Below are positions 33,944-42,712 of a stretch of DNA of 64,000 nt, piece by piece. Below the pieces are notes generated by a model, which was not told the DNA's origin, did no database searches, and saw only the letters and a list, made by a program, of their open reading frames with translations. Made by a program: the position numbers and the translations under genes. Source of the stretch: Natronorubrum thiooxidans (GTDB lineage Archaea; Halobacteriota; Halobacteria; Halobacteriales; Natrialbaceae); NCBI RefSeq assembly GCF_900156475.1, contig NZ_FTNR01000001.1, forward strand, positions 1 through 64,000, given 5' to 3'. Each line of letters begins with the position of its first letter. The first letter of the stretch is position 1.

Positions 33944-34999
33944 ATGGGAACTGTCACCACAACACAGCTACGGTCGATGTACGAGGATATGGTAACGGCG
34001 CGATACTACGAGGAGCGCCTGCAAGAGGAGTACATGGAGGGGAAGACGCCGGGGTTCGACATCAGTGCCGGGCCGATCCCGGGTGAACTCCACCTCGCGG
34101 CGGGCCACGAGGCGACCGCGGCCGGCGTCTGTGCGCATCTGACCGACGAGGATACCGTTACGGCACCGCACCGGCCACACCACATCGCCATCGCGAAAGG
34201 TGTCGATCTGAAACGGATGACTGCGGAGATTTTCGGCCGGGAGACGGGGCTCAGCGCCGGCAAAGGCGGGCACATGCACCTGTTCGATCCCGACGTCAAC
34301 TTCGCCTGTAGCGGCATCATAGCCCAGGGCTGTCCGCCCGCCGTTGGCGCGGCGCTGGCTGCCATGAAGCGCAACGAATCCAGCGTCGCGGTCGCCTACC
34401 TCGGCGAGGGCGCGATCAGTCAGGGGGCCTTCCTCGAGTCGCTCAACCTCGCGAGCGTCCACGACCTCCCCGTAATCTTCGTTGTCGAGGACAACGACTG
34501 GGCGATCAGCATGCCCAAAGGACGGATCAGCGCGCCACCGGATGGCTCGAGACGTGCCGACGGGTTCGACATGCCGGGAGTTCGGATCGACCACGACGAC
34601 GCCACCGCGGTCTCCGAGGCCGCCGCCGAGGCGGTCGGGCGCGCTCGAGACGGCAACGGACCGACGCTCATGTCAGTGCAGGTCCACCGCCGGATGGGTC
34701 ACTTCATGGGCGACCCGGAAACGTATCGCCCCGAGGCCGACCAACAGCGCCATCAGGAGCGGGATTCCATCGAGCGCCTGGCGTCCGATCTTGAAGCCGC
34801 CGGCGTTGACGAAGACGAACGGGAGACGATTCGTGAGGACGCCCACGAGCGCGTTGACGACGCCATCGAGTGGGCCAAAGACCAGCCCGAACCGGAGCCC
34901 GAGGCCGCCCTCGAGGACGTATTCTCGAATCCGCCGTCGGGTGTGACAGACGAGGATCCGACGCCCGAGTTCGCCGGTGACGGAGGTGCGAATCGATGA
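33944..34999 (+). CDS. TPP-dependent 2-oxoacid/acetoin dehydrogenase E1 alpha
   Basis: A 351-residue E1alpha. The thiamine-diphosphate motif reads GEGAISQGAFLESLNLASVHDLPVIFVVEDNDW; GLSAGKGGHMHLF and RMGHFMGDPETYR are the acetoin/pyruvate dehydrogenase markers. It forms an alpha2beta2 E1 with the next gene, overlapping it by ATGA. TATA-like TTATACTAG near 33909-33917 lies about 30 bases upstream. The organisation alpha-beta-lipoyl resembles acetoin dehydrogenase clusters, so acetoin or pyruvate is the likely substrate. A second, distant E1alpha is at 59108-60235. Confidence 0.88.
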   Translation: MGTVTTTQLRSMYEDMVTARYYEERLQEEYMEGKTPGFDISAGPIPGELHLAAGHEATAAGVCAHLTDEDTVTAPHRPHHIAIAKGVDLKRMTAEIFGRETGLSAGKGGHMHLFDPDVNFACSGIIAQGCPPAVGAALAAMKRNESSVAVAYLGEGAISQGAFLESLNLASVHDLPVIFVVEDNDWAISMPKGRISAPPDGSRRADGFDMPGVRIDHDDATAVSEAAAEAVGRARDGNGPTLMSVQVHRRMGHFMGDPETYRPEADQQRHQERDSIERLASDLEAAGVDEDERETIREDAHERVDDAIEWAKDQPEPEPEAALEDVFSNPPSGVTDEDPTPEFAGDGGANR

Positions 35000-36009
35000 G
35001 CGACGACGGCGGGCGACAGGCAACGATGAGCACGGCGATGGTCGAGGCCATCGCGACCGAGATGCGAGACAACGACGAGGTATTTTATATGGGCGAAGAC
35101 GTCGCCGACTACGGCGGCATCTTCGATTCGACGGACGGCCTCCTCTCCGAGTTCGGTCACGATCGGATCATGGACGTCCCGATCAGCGAGACGGCCTACA
35201 TCGGCGCGGCGGTCGGGGCCGCACAGGAGGGGATGCGGCCGATTGCCGAGTTGATGTTCGCCGACTTCTTCGGCGTCTGTATGGACCAGCTCTACAACCA
35301 GATGGCCAAAAACACCTACATGAGCGGGGCGAACGTGAGCGTCCCGATGGTCCTGACGACGGCCGTCGGCGGGACCTACAGCGACGCAGCCCAACACTCC
35401 CAGACGCTGTACGGCACCTTCGCCCATCTCCCGGGAATGAAAGTCGTCGTCCCGTCGACGGCCTACGACGCCAAGGGGCTGCTGCACAACGCCATCCGGG
35501 ACGACGATCCGGTCGTCTACATGTTCCACAAGCGCCTGATGGGGATCGGCTGGATGCCGGCCCCCGACGGCCCGAAAACCGCCGTTCCTGATGAACCCTA
35601 TACGATCCCGTTCGGGCAAGCCGACGTCAAACGCGAGGGTGCTGACGTCACCGTCGTCACGCTCGGCTTGCACGTCCACCGCGCGCTCGAGGCCGCCGCG
35701 AAACTCGCCGACGACGGCATCGACGTCGAGGTGATCGATCTCCGGACCCTCGTGCCACTTGACGAAGCGACGATCCTCGAGTCGGTTCAAAAGACCGGGC
35801 GACTCGTCGTCGTCGACGAGGACTACCGCTCGTTCGGCCTCACCGGCGAGGTCATCTCCCGCGTCGTCGAGGCCGAGCCGGACGCCCTCGAGGCGGTCGA
35901 ACGGCTCGCCATTCCCGACGTTCCCCTGCCGTACGCACGGCCGCTCGAGAACAGGGTGATCCCGGACAGCGACGACATCGAAGATGCGATTCGGCAGACC
36001 CAGCCATGA
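34996..36009 (+). CDS. TPP-dependent 2-oxoacid/acetoin dehydrogenase E1 beta
   Basis: A 337-residue transketolase-like E1beta: AMVEAIATEMRDNDEVFYMGEDVADYGGIFDSTDGL, RIMDVPISETAYIGAAVGAAQEGMRPIAELMF and KVVVPSTAYDAKGLLHNAIRDDDPV, followed by the C-terminal transketolase domain with VIDLRTLVPLDEATILESVQKTGRLVVVDED. The ATG overlaps the E1alpha stop and its own stop overlaps the lipoyl-domain gene, so all three are made together in a fixed ratio. Confidence 0.9.
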   Translation: MSDDGGRQATMSTAMVEAIATEMRDNDEVFYMGEDVADYGGIFDSTDGLLSEFGHDRIMDVPISETAYIGAAVGAAQEGMRPIAELMFADFFGVCMDQLYNQMAKNTYMSGANVSVPMVLTTAVGGTYSDAAQHSQTLYGTFAHLPGMKVVVPSTAYDAKGLLHNAIRDDDPVVYMFHKRLMGIGWMPAPDGPKTAVPDEPYTIPFGQADVKREGADVTVVTLGLHVHRALEAAAKLADDGIDVEVIDLRTLVPLDEATILESVQKTGRLVVVDEDYRSFGLTGEVISRVVEAEPDALEAVERLAIPDVPLPYARPLENRVIPDSDDIEDAIRQTQP

Positions 36010-36284
36010 GTGACGACGGATCGCGCGTGGCGCTCGATTCGGCCGACTTCTGGCCCGAGGATACGGACGAAGCGGAGGGACTCGTCCTCGACTGGTATGT
36101 TAGCGAGGGCAGTCAGGTCGACGACGGTGACCTGCTCTGTGAGTTCCAGGTCGAAAAGATCGACGTCGAGGTCGCCGCCCCGACGAGTGGGACCGTCGAC
36201 GAGATCGTCCTCGAGAAAGACGCGGAACTCGAGCGCGGCGACACGCTCGCGTATCTCATGCCGGAGAGGGAGTCCGAGCGCTGA
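36006..36284 (+). CDS. Free-standing lipoyl (biotinyl/lipoyl attachment) domain protein
   Basis: A 92-residue single lipoyl domain: LVLDWYVSEGSQVDDGDLLCEFQVEKIDVEVAAPTSGTVDEIVLEKDAELERGDTLAYL. Lys51 in the VEKID turn is the expected lipoylation site. No peripheral-subunit-binding or acyltransferase domain follows, so this is not an E2 but a separate swinging arm or carrier. Overlapping ATGA with E1beta. Which E2 or E3 works with it is not visible in the window. Confidence 0.87.
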   Translation: MSDDGSRVALDSADFWPEDTDEAEGLVLDWYVSEGSQVDDGDLLCEFQVEKIDVEVAAPTSGTVDEIVLEKDAELERGDTLAYLMPERESER

Positions 36285-36434
36285 CCTCGTCGGGAGCACC
36301 CGGCGGTTCCTCGACATCGAACCGGCTGTGCGAACTGAAACTGACGATAATTCTGTTAGACGGCCGGTTTCGTGTGCTAACTCACATCTAGTAATCCTTA
36401 TGCTTCCCAGTCGCCTAGAGATGTCCGATTCTCC

Positions 36435-36905
36435 ATGAAATCTTTCGATGAGATGAACCGCATGTTTCGCGAGATGGACCGCGCCTTCGACCAGCTCCGA
36501 TCGACCTGGCTGTCCGAGTTCGATACGCCCGGCTTCCGTCCCGCTCTCGAGAGCCGGTCCGAACACGAGCTGACCCCGATGCTCGGCGCGGACATGGCTG
36601 CGACCCTCGAGGACGAAGGCGACCGCTACGTCTACGTGATGGATCTGCCGGGGTTTGAGAAGTCGGACATCGAACTCACGTTCGACGACGGCCTCCTGTC
36701 GATCCGGGCCCAGACCGACGTCGAGGAGGGCTCCGACGCCTACCGATCCGTCCGCTCGCGTCGGGTCGGACGTCAGGTTCCCATCCCGAACGCGATCGTC
36801 ACCGACGAGATCACCGCCAGCTATCACAACGGCGTCCTCGAGGTGCACCTGCCGATCGTCGACGACGACCGTGAGGACGACAGCCACCACATCGAGATCG
36901 AGTGA
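36435..36905 (+). CDS. hsp20: Hsp20/alpha-crystallin small heat shock protein
   Basis: A 156-residue small heat-shock protein. The Met/Phe/Arg-rich N terminus (MKSFDEMNRMFREMDRAFDQL) precedes the alpha-crystallin domain with YVYVMDLPGFEKSDIELTFDDGLLSI and the hallmark YHNGVLEVHLP. The C terminus ends HHIEIE, containing the I-x-I oligomerisation motif. A holdase preventing aggregation. TATA-like CCTTATGC lies at about 36396-36403. A five-codon ORF (ATG 36421, MSDSP) overlaps its start by ATGA, which may be chance. Confidence 0.92.
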   Translation: MKSFDEMNRMFREMDRAFDQLRSTWLSEFDTPGFRPALESRSEHELTPMLGADMAATLEDEGDRYVYVMDLPGFEKSDIELTFDDGLLSIRAQTDVEEGSDAYRSVRSRRVGRQVPIPNAIVTDEITASYHNGVLEVHLPIVDDDREDDSHHIEIE

Positions 36906-36977
36906 GCCGATCGGTGGCGCGCTCGGACCCGTTCGGCACACCGGCCAGCGACCGTCCCGACCACTTTCTCGACGAGC

Positions 36978-37045
36978 GTTTCAGCATTTATACTTCTAGA
37001 CGGATGGAGTAATCTCCCACGTCCATACGACACCGACGCTGAAAC
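36978..37045. repeat. Spaced inverted repeat that can fold into a long hairpin
   Basis: GTTTCAGC (36978-36985) and GCTGAAAC (37038-37045) are perfect inverted repeats 52 bases apart. The interior can pair further (GGATGGAG around 37003-37010 against CTCCCACGTCC). It occupies the hsp20-GNAT gap; the remaining 36906-37129 shows no gene. Confidence 0.3.
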
Positions 37046-37129
37046 ATCCAGCCCCTGTTCACTGCCTCCCCATCATATCAGTATCCGTACAACCAATCAA
37101 CGGCTGGCCATGTCCTTTTCCCTCCCGAT

Positions 37130-37678
37130 ATGATACGGGTACACGTGACCCATGCGGTCCGACAGGCGACCGTCGACGATATCTGGGCTGTCCACGCGAC
37201 AGCGCGCCAGAGTTGGCACGCTGCGTACGACGATCTCCTCGGTGCCGACCGCGTCGACGACATCGTCGACGAGTGGTACGCGATCGGCGACCTCGAGTCG
37301 TCGATCAGCGATACGAGCGGCCGCGCTGACGCTGCCTTTCTGGTCGCCGAGGGCAGCGACGCCGCCACCGGCGACGGGTTCGCAAGCGACTGTCGCGGCT
37401 TTGCACACGTCGTTCCGTGGCCCGAGGACGCCACTGTGGGATATCTGACTCGACTCTACGTCCGGCCCGACATGTGGGGTGAAGGTGTCGGGACCACACT
37501 ACTCGAGGCGCTTGAGACGGCTCTCGGCGACACGTTCGATCGGCTGCGACTGGCCGTCCTCGCCGACAACGAGCGCGGGATTTCATTTTCCGAAGCTGCC
37601 GGGTTCAAACACGTCGCGACGCGGGAGACGGATCTGCCCAACGGCCTCGAGGAGTCCGTCTACGAGAAATCGGTTTAG
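37130..37678 (+). CDS. GNAT-family N-acetyltransferase
   Basis: A 182-residue GNAT protein. VRQATVDDIWAVHATARQSWHAAYDDLL at the start, then the acetyl-CoA-binding core GYLTRLYVRPDMWGEGVGTTLLEALE (motif A, R/Q-x-x-G-x-G/A) and LAVLADNERGISFSEAAGFKHVATRETDLPNGLEESVYEK (motif B with the AxxFYExxGF-type segment). Acceptor unknown: small amine, amino acid or protein N terminus. Convergent with the Bat-type regulator, four bases apart. Confidence 0.87.
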   Translation: MIRVHVTHAVRQATVDDIWAVHATARQSWHAAYDDLLGADRVDDIVDEWYAIGDLESSISDTSGRADAAFLVAEGSDAATGDGFASDCRGFAHVVPWPEDATVGYLTRLYVRPDMWGEGVGTTLLEALETALGDTFDRLRLAVLADNERGISFSEAAGFKHVATRETDLPNGLEESVYEKSV

Positions 37679-37682
37679 GCGT

Positions 37683-38330
37683 TCACCGCCCGAGTGCCGC
37701 GTCGACAAGCGCTGACTCGGCAGTGCGAAGCAACGTCGACGCCGCGCTTTCCGAACAGCCGAGGTCGTCGGCGACCCTCGCCAGCGACGCCGTCCGCGGG
37801 ACGTCGTAGTAGCCGAGGTCTTGAGCCGTCTCGAGCGCCTCGAACTGGCGGCCGGTCACCCTCCCGGCGAGCGTTTCCGCCCGCCGGTGATGCTCACTGA
37901 CGCGCTCGACCTCGACACCGACGTCGTCGGGAACGCGCTCGAGGACGCCCGCTAACGCGTTCGGTTCGCCGAGGATGCTGAGCTGTGCCGTTTGCCGGCC
38001 GGTGTAGACGATCGGTGGGACGATCACGAGTCCGAGGTCGTCGAAGATTCCCATCAGCGTCGCATCGACGGTACGGAGATCCAACACCGCGTAGCCGTAG
38101 TACGTCCCTTCCCCGACGGGCGTGAGTTCGTACCGGCGGACAATCTCGAGGTCGGCGGCTGCGTCGCGGGCCGCTTCGGGATCACCGACGAACCGCGAGA
38201 GAAACCGCAGTGTTTCGCTACCGGTGTCGATGTCCCAAGACAGCAGCTCCTCTCGGTAGACCGCGTCCGCGTCGGGCGTCGGGAGTTGCATCGACTGCGG
38301 GAGTCGCAGGGTGAGATCCGCCGAGTGCAT
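37683..38330 (-). CDS. Bat-type HTH-10 transcriptional regulator
   Basis: A 215-residue haloarchaeal regulator of the bacterio-opsin activator type. Residues about 1-150 are the sensor-like N-terminal part. The C-terminal HTH-10 domain reads AGRVTGRQFEALETAQDLGYYDVPRTASLARVADDLGCSESAASTLLRTAESALVDAAL, with the usual LGYYDxPR motif. It diverges from the P450 gene with 81 bases between starts, so control of the P450 is the natural guess. Confidence 0.88.
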   Translation of the reverse strand: MHSADLTLRLPQSMQLPTPDADAVYREELLSWDIDTGSETLRFLSRFVGDPEAARDAAADLEIVRRYELTPVGEGTYYGYAVLDLRTVDATLMGIFDDLGLVIVPPIVYTGRQTAQLSILGEPNALAGVLERVPDDVGVEVERVSEHHRRAETLAGRVTGRQFEALETAQDLGYYDVPRTASLARVADDLGCSESAASTLLRTAESALVDAALGR

Positions 38331-38411
38331 ATCCAGTCGTCCGTCACCCAGTATAATGAAGTTCAGTGCTTCGCGGAAACGACGACATCAGTGTCGATCG
38401 ATTGCTCGAGT

Positions 38412-39779
38412 ATGATCGATTCACGCTCGCCGGCGATCGACACGACGCACGATCTCGAGGCGACAACGCCGCCGCGACTCGACGGAGTACCGGTGATCGG
38501 GAGTTCGCTCTCGATCATGCGTGATGCGCTCGCGTTCACAGAGGCGGCACGCGAGCGCGGCGACGTCGTGGCCTACGAGGCGTTCGGCGCCGACATGGCC
38601 GCCGTCTTTGATCCCGACGTCGTCGAGCAGGTACTGGTTTCGCGCAGCAACGAGTTCTGGAAAGGCGAACTCGACAGGGAGTTCGGCGATCGCATCGCCC
38701 ACGATGGCGTGGTGTTCACTGAGGGTGAGCGCTGGCGTCGCCAGCGGACCGTCCTCCAGTCGTGGTTCACGCCAGACCGGATCGAAGCGTACGCTGACTG
38801 CATGGTCGCGGAGGCCGCGACGCTCGCCCACGGCTGGGACGACGGCGACATCGTCGACGTAGGAGACCCGCTCTCGGCGTTCACCCTCCGGGTGCTCACG
38901 AAGACGTTATTCGACCTCGAGTTCGACGACGAGCGGGCGGCCACGGTCAGACGGGCGACCCGCGCGCTGTCGACCTACGCCAGTCCTCGCGGCTTCGCGC
39001 TCCGCACGCTCTTGCCCTCGTGGATTCCAACGCCGGCCGAACCGGCGTACGAGCGCGCGATGGACGACCTCGACGCCCTCGTCTCGAGGCTGGTCACCCA
39101 GCGGCGCGAGGCGGACGCAGACGGTGAGGATCTCCTCTCGTTGCTCGCGAGCGTGGAATATCCTGACGGCACTCGGATGGACCCCGAGACCGTCCGCGAC
39201 CAGCTCGTCACCCTCCTCGTCGCCGGTCACGAGACGAGCGCCACCGCGCTCACGTTCGCCTGCTGGTGTCTCGCCGGCGACGACGCGGTTCGAACGCGTC
39301 TCGAGCGCGAACTCGAGGCCGTCTGTGGCGACCGCGATCCGACGATCGTCGACCTCCCGGATCTCGAGTACACTGACGCGATCGTCAACGAGACGCTTCG
39401 CCTCTATCCGCCGGTGACGGACCTCTACCGCGAGGCCGGCGAGACGACGACTCTCGGTGGCTACCGGATCCCAGCGGGGACGACCCTCCAGCTTTCTGCC
39501 TATGGGATTCACCGCGACGAGCGGTGGTGGGACGCACCCGAGACGTTTCGACCGGGCCGGTGGCTCGAGGACCGTGACCGTCCCGAGTACGCGTACTTCC
39601 CGTTCGGCGGCGGGCCGCGCCATTGTCTCGGGATGCGTTTTGCGACAGTCGAACTGAAACTCGCGCTTGCAACCCTCGCTCGGCGACTCGAGTTCGAGCG
39701 CGTCACTGAGTCGCTGTCGCCTGCGGCCGGCCTCACGCTCGATCCCGGCACTGTCGAACTGCGGATCAACAAACGGTAG
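38412..39779 (+). CDS. Cytochrome P450
   Basis: A 455-residue soluble P450. The heme-thiolate loop is FPFGGGPRHCLGMRF with Cys405 as ligand; the I-helix oxygen-activation motif is AGHETSA and the ExxR motif is NETLR. The N terminus has no membrane anchor. The pattern recalls the CYP102/CYP4-like bacterial class that hydroxylates fatty acids or terpenoids, but the substrate is unknown and no ferredoxin or reductase gene is adjacent. The frame is open from 37992, but that part is antisense to the regulator; ATG 38412 gives the family length. Confidence 0.92.
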   Translation: MIDSRSPAIDTTHDLEATTPPRLDGVPVIGSSLSIMRDALAFTEAARERGDVVAYEAFGADMAAVFDPDVVEQVLVSRSNEFWKGELDREFGDRIAHDGVVFTEGERWRRQRTVLQSWFTPDRIEAYADCMVAEAATLAHGWDDGDIVDVGDPLSAFTLRVLTKTLFDLEFDDERAATVRRATRALSTYASPRGFALRTLLPSWIPTPAEPAYERAMDDLDALVSRLVTQRREADADGEDLLSLLASVEYPDGTRMDPETVRDQLVTLLVAGHETSATALTFACWCLAGDDAVRTRLERELEAVCGDRDPTIVDLPDLEYTDAIVNETLRLYPPVTDLYREAGETTTLGGYRIPAGTTLQLSAYGIHRDERWWDAPETFRPGRWLEDRDRPEYAYFPFGGGPRHCLGMRFATVELKLALATLARRLEFERVTESLSPAAGLTLDPGTVELRINKR

Positions 39780-39783
39780 CCGA

Positions 39784-41082
39784 CTACAGCGTTTTCTCTG
39801 CTTCGTCCTCGTCGACGACTTCGATCCCACGGTTGTTGACCGCCATCGGATCGAGGCCGACCTCCTGGAGGAAGGTCTTGTACTCGCGTTCGCACTGCTC
39901 GGCGTCTTTTTGCTTGTCGCTGGCCCGATCACAGAGTTCGATGAGGTTCTCCGGGACGTCGTTCTGGTAGACGATCCAGTGGTTGATCAGGTCGCTGAGT
40001 CGGCGGATCGGGCTCGTGAAGTGGCCGTAAATCTCGAAGTTCAGCGCGTGGTGGCCGCCGAACGGGTCGTTCATGTACTTCGCGCGGGGCATCACCTTCA
40101 TCACCGCCCACTGGATCTTATCGAGTTGGCGGGCGGGCGCGTCCTCGAGCGTCGCGTTAACGGCCTTTCGCGGGTCATCCCAGGTGCTGCCGGGGATCGA
40201 GACGCCATCCAGGTCCTGAATCTCCTGCAGGGCTTCAGACCACTCGTCGGGGCTTGGCTGTGGGTGAACCCGGTACATCGCCTCGACGCCGCGATTCCAC
40301 ATGAGCTCGTGCGTGACGGCCTTGTTGGCCTTGAGCATGCACTCCTCGATGATCGTGTGGGCGCGGTCTCGAGCGGGATTCAAGACGAGCGAGCCGTCCT
40401 CTTTGCGCTGTTCGTGCATCCGGTCTGCGACCTTGTGCACCAGTTTGTTCTCCTCGTGCAACGGTGCGTCGGGGTCCTCGAGGCGATTCTCGGCCTGGGA
40501 GTAGGTGAGTCGCTCGTCGGATTCGATGACCGACTTGTAGATGTCAATGGTCTCATAGCCAAGATGCTCTTTGTCCAGGTGCATCTCGACGGTGTGGGCC
40601 AGTCGATCCTCGTTGGGGACCAGTGAACAGACCGTCTCGGCCAGCACGGGCGGGAGCATGTGGATCGTATAGCCCGGGAGATAGACCGTGTTCCCGCGCT
40701 CGACGGCTTCGTCCCACATCGCCGTCTCAGGGTTGACGTAGTGGGTCACGTCGGCGATGTGGACCCAGAGGACGTACTCGTCCTCGCGTTCCTCGATCGA
40801 CAGCGCGTCGTCGAAGTCCTGTGCGTCGATTGGGTCCGTCGTCCACGTCGTCAACTCTCGCAGATCTTTCCGTTCGTCGAGTTCGTCCTGGATCTCCGCC
40901 TCGACGCCTTCGGTTCGTGCCTCGGCTTCCTCGAGGACTGCTGGCGGAAACTCGCCGCGAATCTCGAGTTTTTCGAAGAGTTCCTCGCGTTTGTTCTCGA
41001 GATGTCGTCCGAGTTCCTCACTGATCTCGACTGGGCCCTGCCCGTCGGCCGTACCGGCTTCGGCCTGTGCGTCGTCACTCAT
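39784..41082 (-). CDS. rnr: RNB-domain exoribonuclease (RNase R type)
   Basis: A 432-residue protein that is essentially only the RNB catalytic domain. The metal-binding core TDPIDAQDFDDALSIEE supplies the conserved aspartates, and the late signature YGHFTSPIRRLSDLINHW is intact. Bacterial RNase R/II adds cold-shock domains in front and S1 behind; both are absent here, replaced by a short acidic N terminus. Reduced forms like this are known in haloarchaea. It degrades RNA 3' to 5'. Convergent with the P450, only four bases between stops. Confidence 0.9.
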   Translation of the reverse strand: MSDDAQAEAGTADGQGPVEISEELGRHLENKREELFEKLEIRGEFPPAVLEEAEARTEGVEAEIQDELDERKDLRELTTWTTDPIDAQDFDDALSIEEREDEYVLWVHIADVTHYVNPETAMWDEAVERGNTVYLPGYTIHMLPPVLAETVCSLVPNEDRLAHTVEMHLDKEHLGYETIDIYKSVIESDERLTYSQAENRLEDPDAPLHEENKLVHKVADRMHEQRKEDGSLVLNPARDRAHTIIEECMLKANKAVTHELMWNRGVEAMYRVHPQPSPDEWSEALQEIQDLDGVSIPGSTWDDPRKAVNATLEDAPARQLDKIQWAVMKVMPRAKYMNDPFGGHHALNFEIYGHFTSPIRRLSDLINHWIVYQNDVPENLIELCDRASDKQKDAEQCEREYKTFLQEVGLDPMAVNNRGIEVVDEDEAEKTL

Positions 41083-41181
41083 ACAGATGGGTACGAACGA
41101 AAGCGTAAAAGTCGTGTCGGGACGGCCGGCACAGTCAGCCGCCGGTCGCGACGCCCCGAAACTGACAGACGGTCGCCGGGA

Positions 41182-41475
41182 TCAGGATTCTTCCTCCAGC
41201 GTTCCGTACCGTTCTTCGACGAGCGCCAGATAGCCCGAGAGAAACGCCTCCTGATCGATATTGCCGGCCTCGCTCTCGATGAGCAACTCCTCGAGTTCGT
41301 CCCGTGGCTGGCGACACAGCGCCTCGTGACAGGGTGTACACAGATACTCGAACGTCTTGTCCTCGCGATCCCAGCGGTCGCCGTGTTTGTCGTACTCGCG
41401 GGCTGCCGACCGGGCGACCTGCTCACCACAGGACAGGCACGTGACCGTCTCAGTGCGGCTCCGTGAGGGCCACAT
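41182..41475 (-). CDS. Small zinc-ribbon-like protein, unknown function
   Basis: A 97-residue protein, start ATG 41475 (MWPSRSRTETVTCLSCGEQV). Two CxxC pairs, CLSC and CTPC, spaced about 36 residues apart, suggest one zinc ribbon; the C-terminal half is an acidic helix (DELEELLIESEAGNIDQEAFLSGYLALVEERYG). It resembles conserved haloarchaeal hypothetical proteins. It lies upstream of and in the same direction as the RNase R gene, with about 100 bases between, and may be co-transcribed with it. Confidence 0.75.
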   Translation of the reverse strand: MWPSRSRTETVTCLSCGEQVARSAAREYDKHGDRWDREDKTFEYLCTPCHEALCRQPRDELEELLIESEAGNIDQEAFLSGYLALVEERYGTLEEES

Positions 41476-41598
41476 AGCTACCACGACGTCATGAGAATAC
41501 TTAGCAATTGTCACATTCGTCGCCAACACCGACTGTCACGGTGGTAGATCGGTCGGCGGAACGGGCCTTTTATTTCTGGACCGCCCGTTTGGCCGCGT

Positions 41599-42078
41599 AT
41601 GCAGGTCAAATCTCGCCATCATCTCCGCAGCGACGCCGTCTCGGATCTCGAAGCAACTCTCGAGGAGCAACTCGGCGTCTCGCCCGACGGTGACGCCTAC
41701 GAGCGTGTCGAATTCGAGAACACTGACTGGGAAGTCATCCTCATCGATGGCGAGCCACAGGTCGCGTACTTCGACGAGGAGCCGTTCCTGACGGTTAGAG
41801 GAGCAAACGCCCACGAGCCCGAGCGGCGACTGGTCACGGTCGATGCTGGGGCAATCTCGTTCGTCAGCGACGGTGCAGACGTGATGCGCCCGGGTATCAC
41901 GACGGCCACCGATGACATCTCGCCCGACGATCTGGTCGTCATCGCCGAGGAAACCCACGGCAAGGTGCTTGCCGTCGGCCGCGCCCGCGTCGAGGGCACG
42001 GAGATGGTCGGTGACGAGGGCAAAGTCGTCGAGTCGCTTCACCACGTCGGCGACGATCTCTACGAGTTCGCCGGGTAG
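41599..42078 (+). CDS. PUA-domain RNA-binding protein
   Basis: A 159-residue archaeal PUA protein. The N-terminal half (MQVKSRHHLRSDAVSDLEATLEEQLG to VAYFDEEPFLTVRG) is the pre-PUA domain of MCT-1/Tma20-like proteins. The C-terminal PUA domain has LVTVDAGAISFVSDGADVMRPGITTATDDISPDDLVVIAEETHGKVLAVGRA. Such proteins bind structured RNA, and eukaryotic relatives act in translation initiation and recycling. It diverges from the zinc-ribbon/RNase R pair. Confidence 0.87.
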   Translation: MQVKSRHHLRSDAVSDLEATLEEQLGVSPDGDAYERVEFENTDWEVILIDGEPQVAYFDEEPFLTVRGANAHEPERRLVTVDAGAISFVSDGADVMRPGITTATDDISPDDLVVIAEETHGKVLAVGRARVEGTEMVGDEGKVVESLHHVGDDLYEFAG

Positions 42079-42162
42079 TCACCCGTCTGCTTCTGCGAGT
42101 GACCCCGCCTCGAGGGCGTCGTCGACGGCGGCGTGTTCGTTGACGAACGGACAGCGTTGTCA
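42079..42162 (-). pseudogene. Possible short coding relic
   Basis: Between two in-frame stops on the minus strand lies a 26-residue frame reading CPFVNEHAAVDDALEAGSLA in its centre, with strongly protein-like composition but no start codon. It could be the tail of a decayed haloarchaeal gene. The evidence is composition only. Confidence 0.15.
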
Positions 42163-42267
42163 CTCTCTTTTCGATCCGTTCAGGGCGTTCGTTCCAGCGA
42201 TCAGTACCGGAACACAAGACTGTGTCTGACGTAAGAACTATACTGACGGCGGCGGTGGGTTACGCCA

Positions 42268-42630
42268 ATGGGATTTATGAGCAAAATTCTCGGCGGGAGT
42301 CAGTCGCGGACGGCCGAGGATTACGTCGAACTGAATCTCGACGACGTATCGGCGAGTTCGGCTGACGCGGCGATGCAGGTCCATATCGCCGAGGTCAGCG
42401 GACAAGCCGACGCCATCGACATCAAAGACGCCGTCTACGACGGCGATATCGTCATCGCGGACATCACGCGCCTGCGGACCGAAGACAGCACCGTCGAACA
42501 CATCATCGACGAACTCCGCCAGGTCGCCCACGAGGTCGACGGTGACATCGTTCGGAAAGGCGACGATCAGATGATCATCACGCCGACCGGTGTCCGGATC
42601 AGCCGCGAAAAACTGGGGCAACGAGCGTAA
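42268..42630 (+). CDS. sepF: Cell division protein SepF
   Basis: A 120-residue archaeal SepF, the membrane anchor for FtsZ at the division site. The N-terminal MGFMSKILGG is an amphipathic membrane-targeting helix. The core has AMQVHIAEVSGQADAIDIKDAVYDGDIVIADITRLRTEDSTVEHIIDEL and the C-terminal GDDQMIITPTGVRISREKL, matching archaeal SepF throughout. Length is normal for archaea. It is a single-gene unit; a TATA-like ACTATACTG (about 42236-42244) lies about 28 bases upstream. Confidence 0.93.
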   Translation: MGFMSKILGGSQSRTAEDYVELNLDDVSASSADAAMQVHIAEVSGQADAIDIKDAVYDGDIVIADITRLRTEDSTVEHIIDELRQVAHEVDGDIVRKGDDQMIITPTGVRISREKLGQRA

Positions 42631-42712
42631 CCCGCGGTCCCTGCTCTGACGAGTTTTCACCGGCCGGGAATTCTGGCGGCTGGTTATTGTAACTGAGACC
42701 GAAGCGATGCGT

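Noticed and set aside
38356-38415. 19-codon leader ORF overlapping the P450 start
   Set aside because: Its ATG lies within the probable TATA box (GTATAATG), so it would not be transcribed; it serves as a caution for the other leader ORFs.
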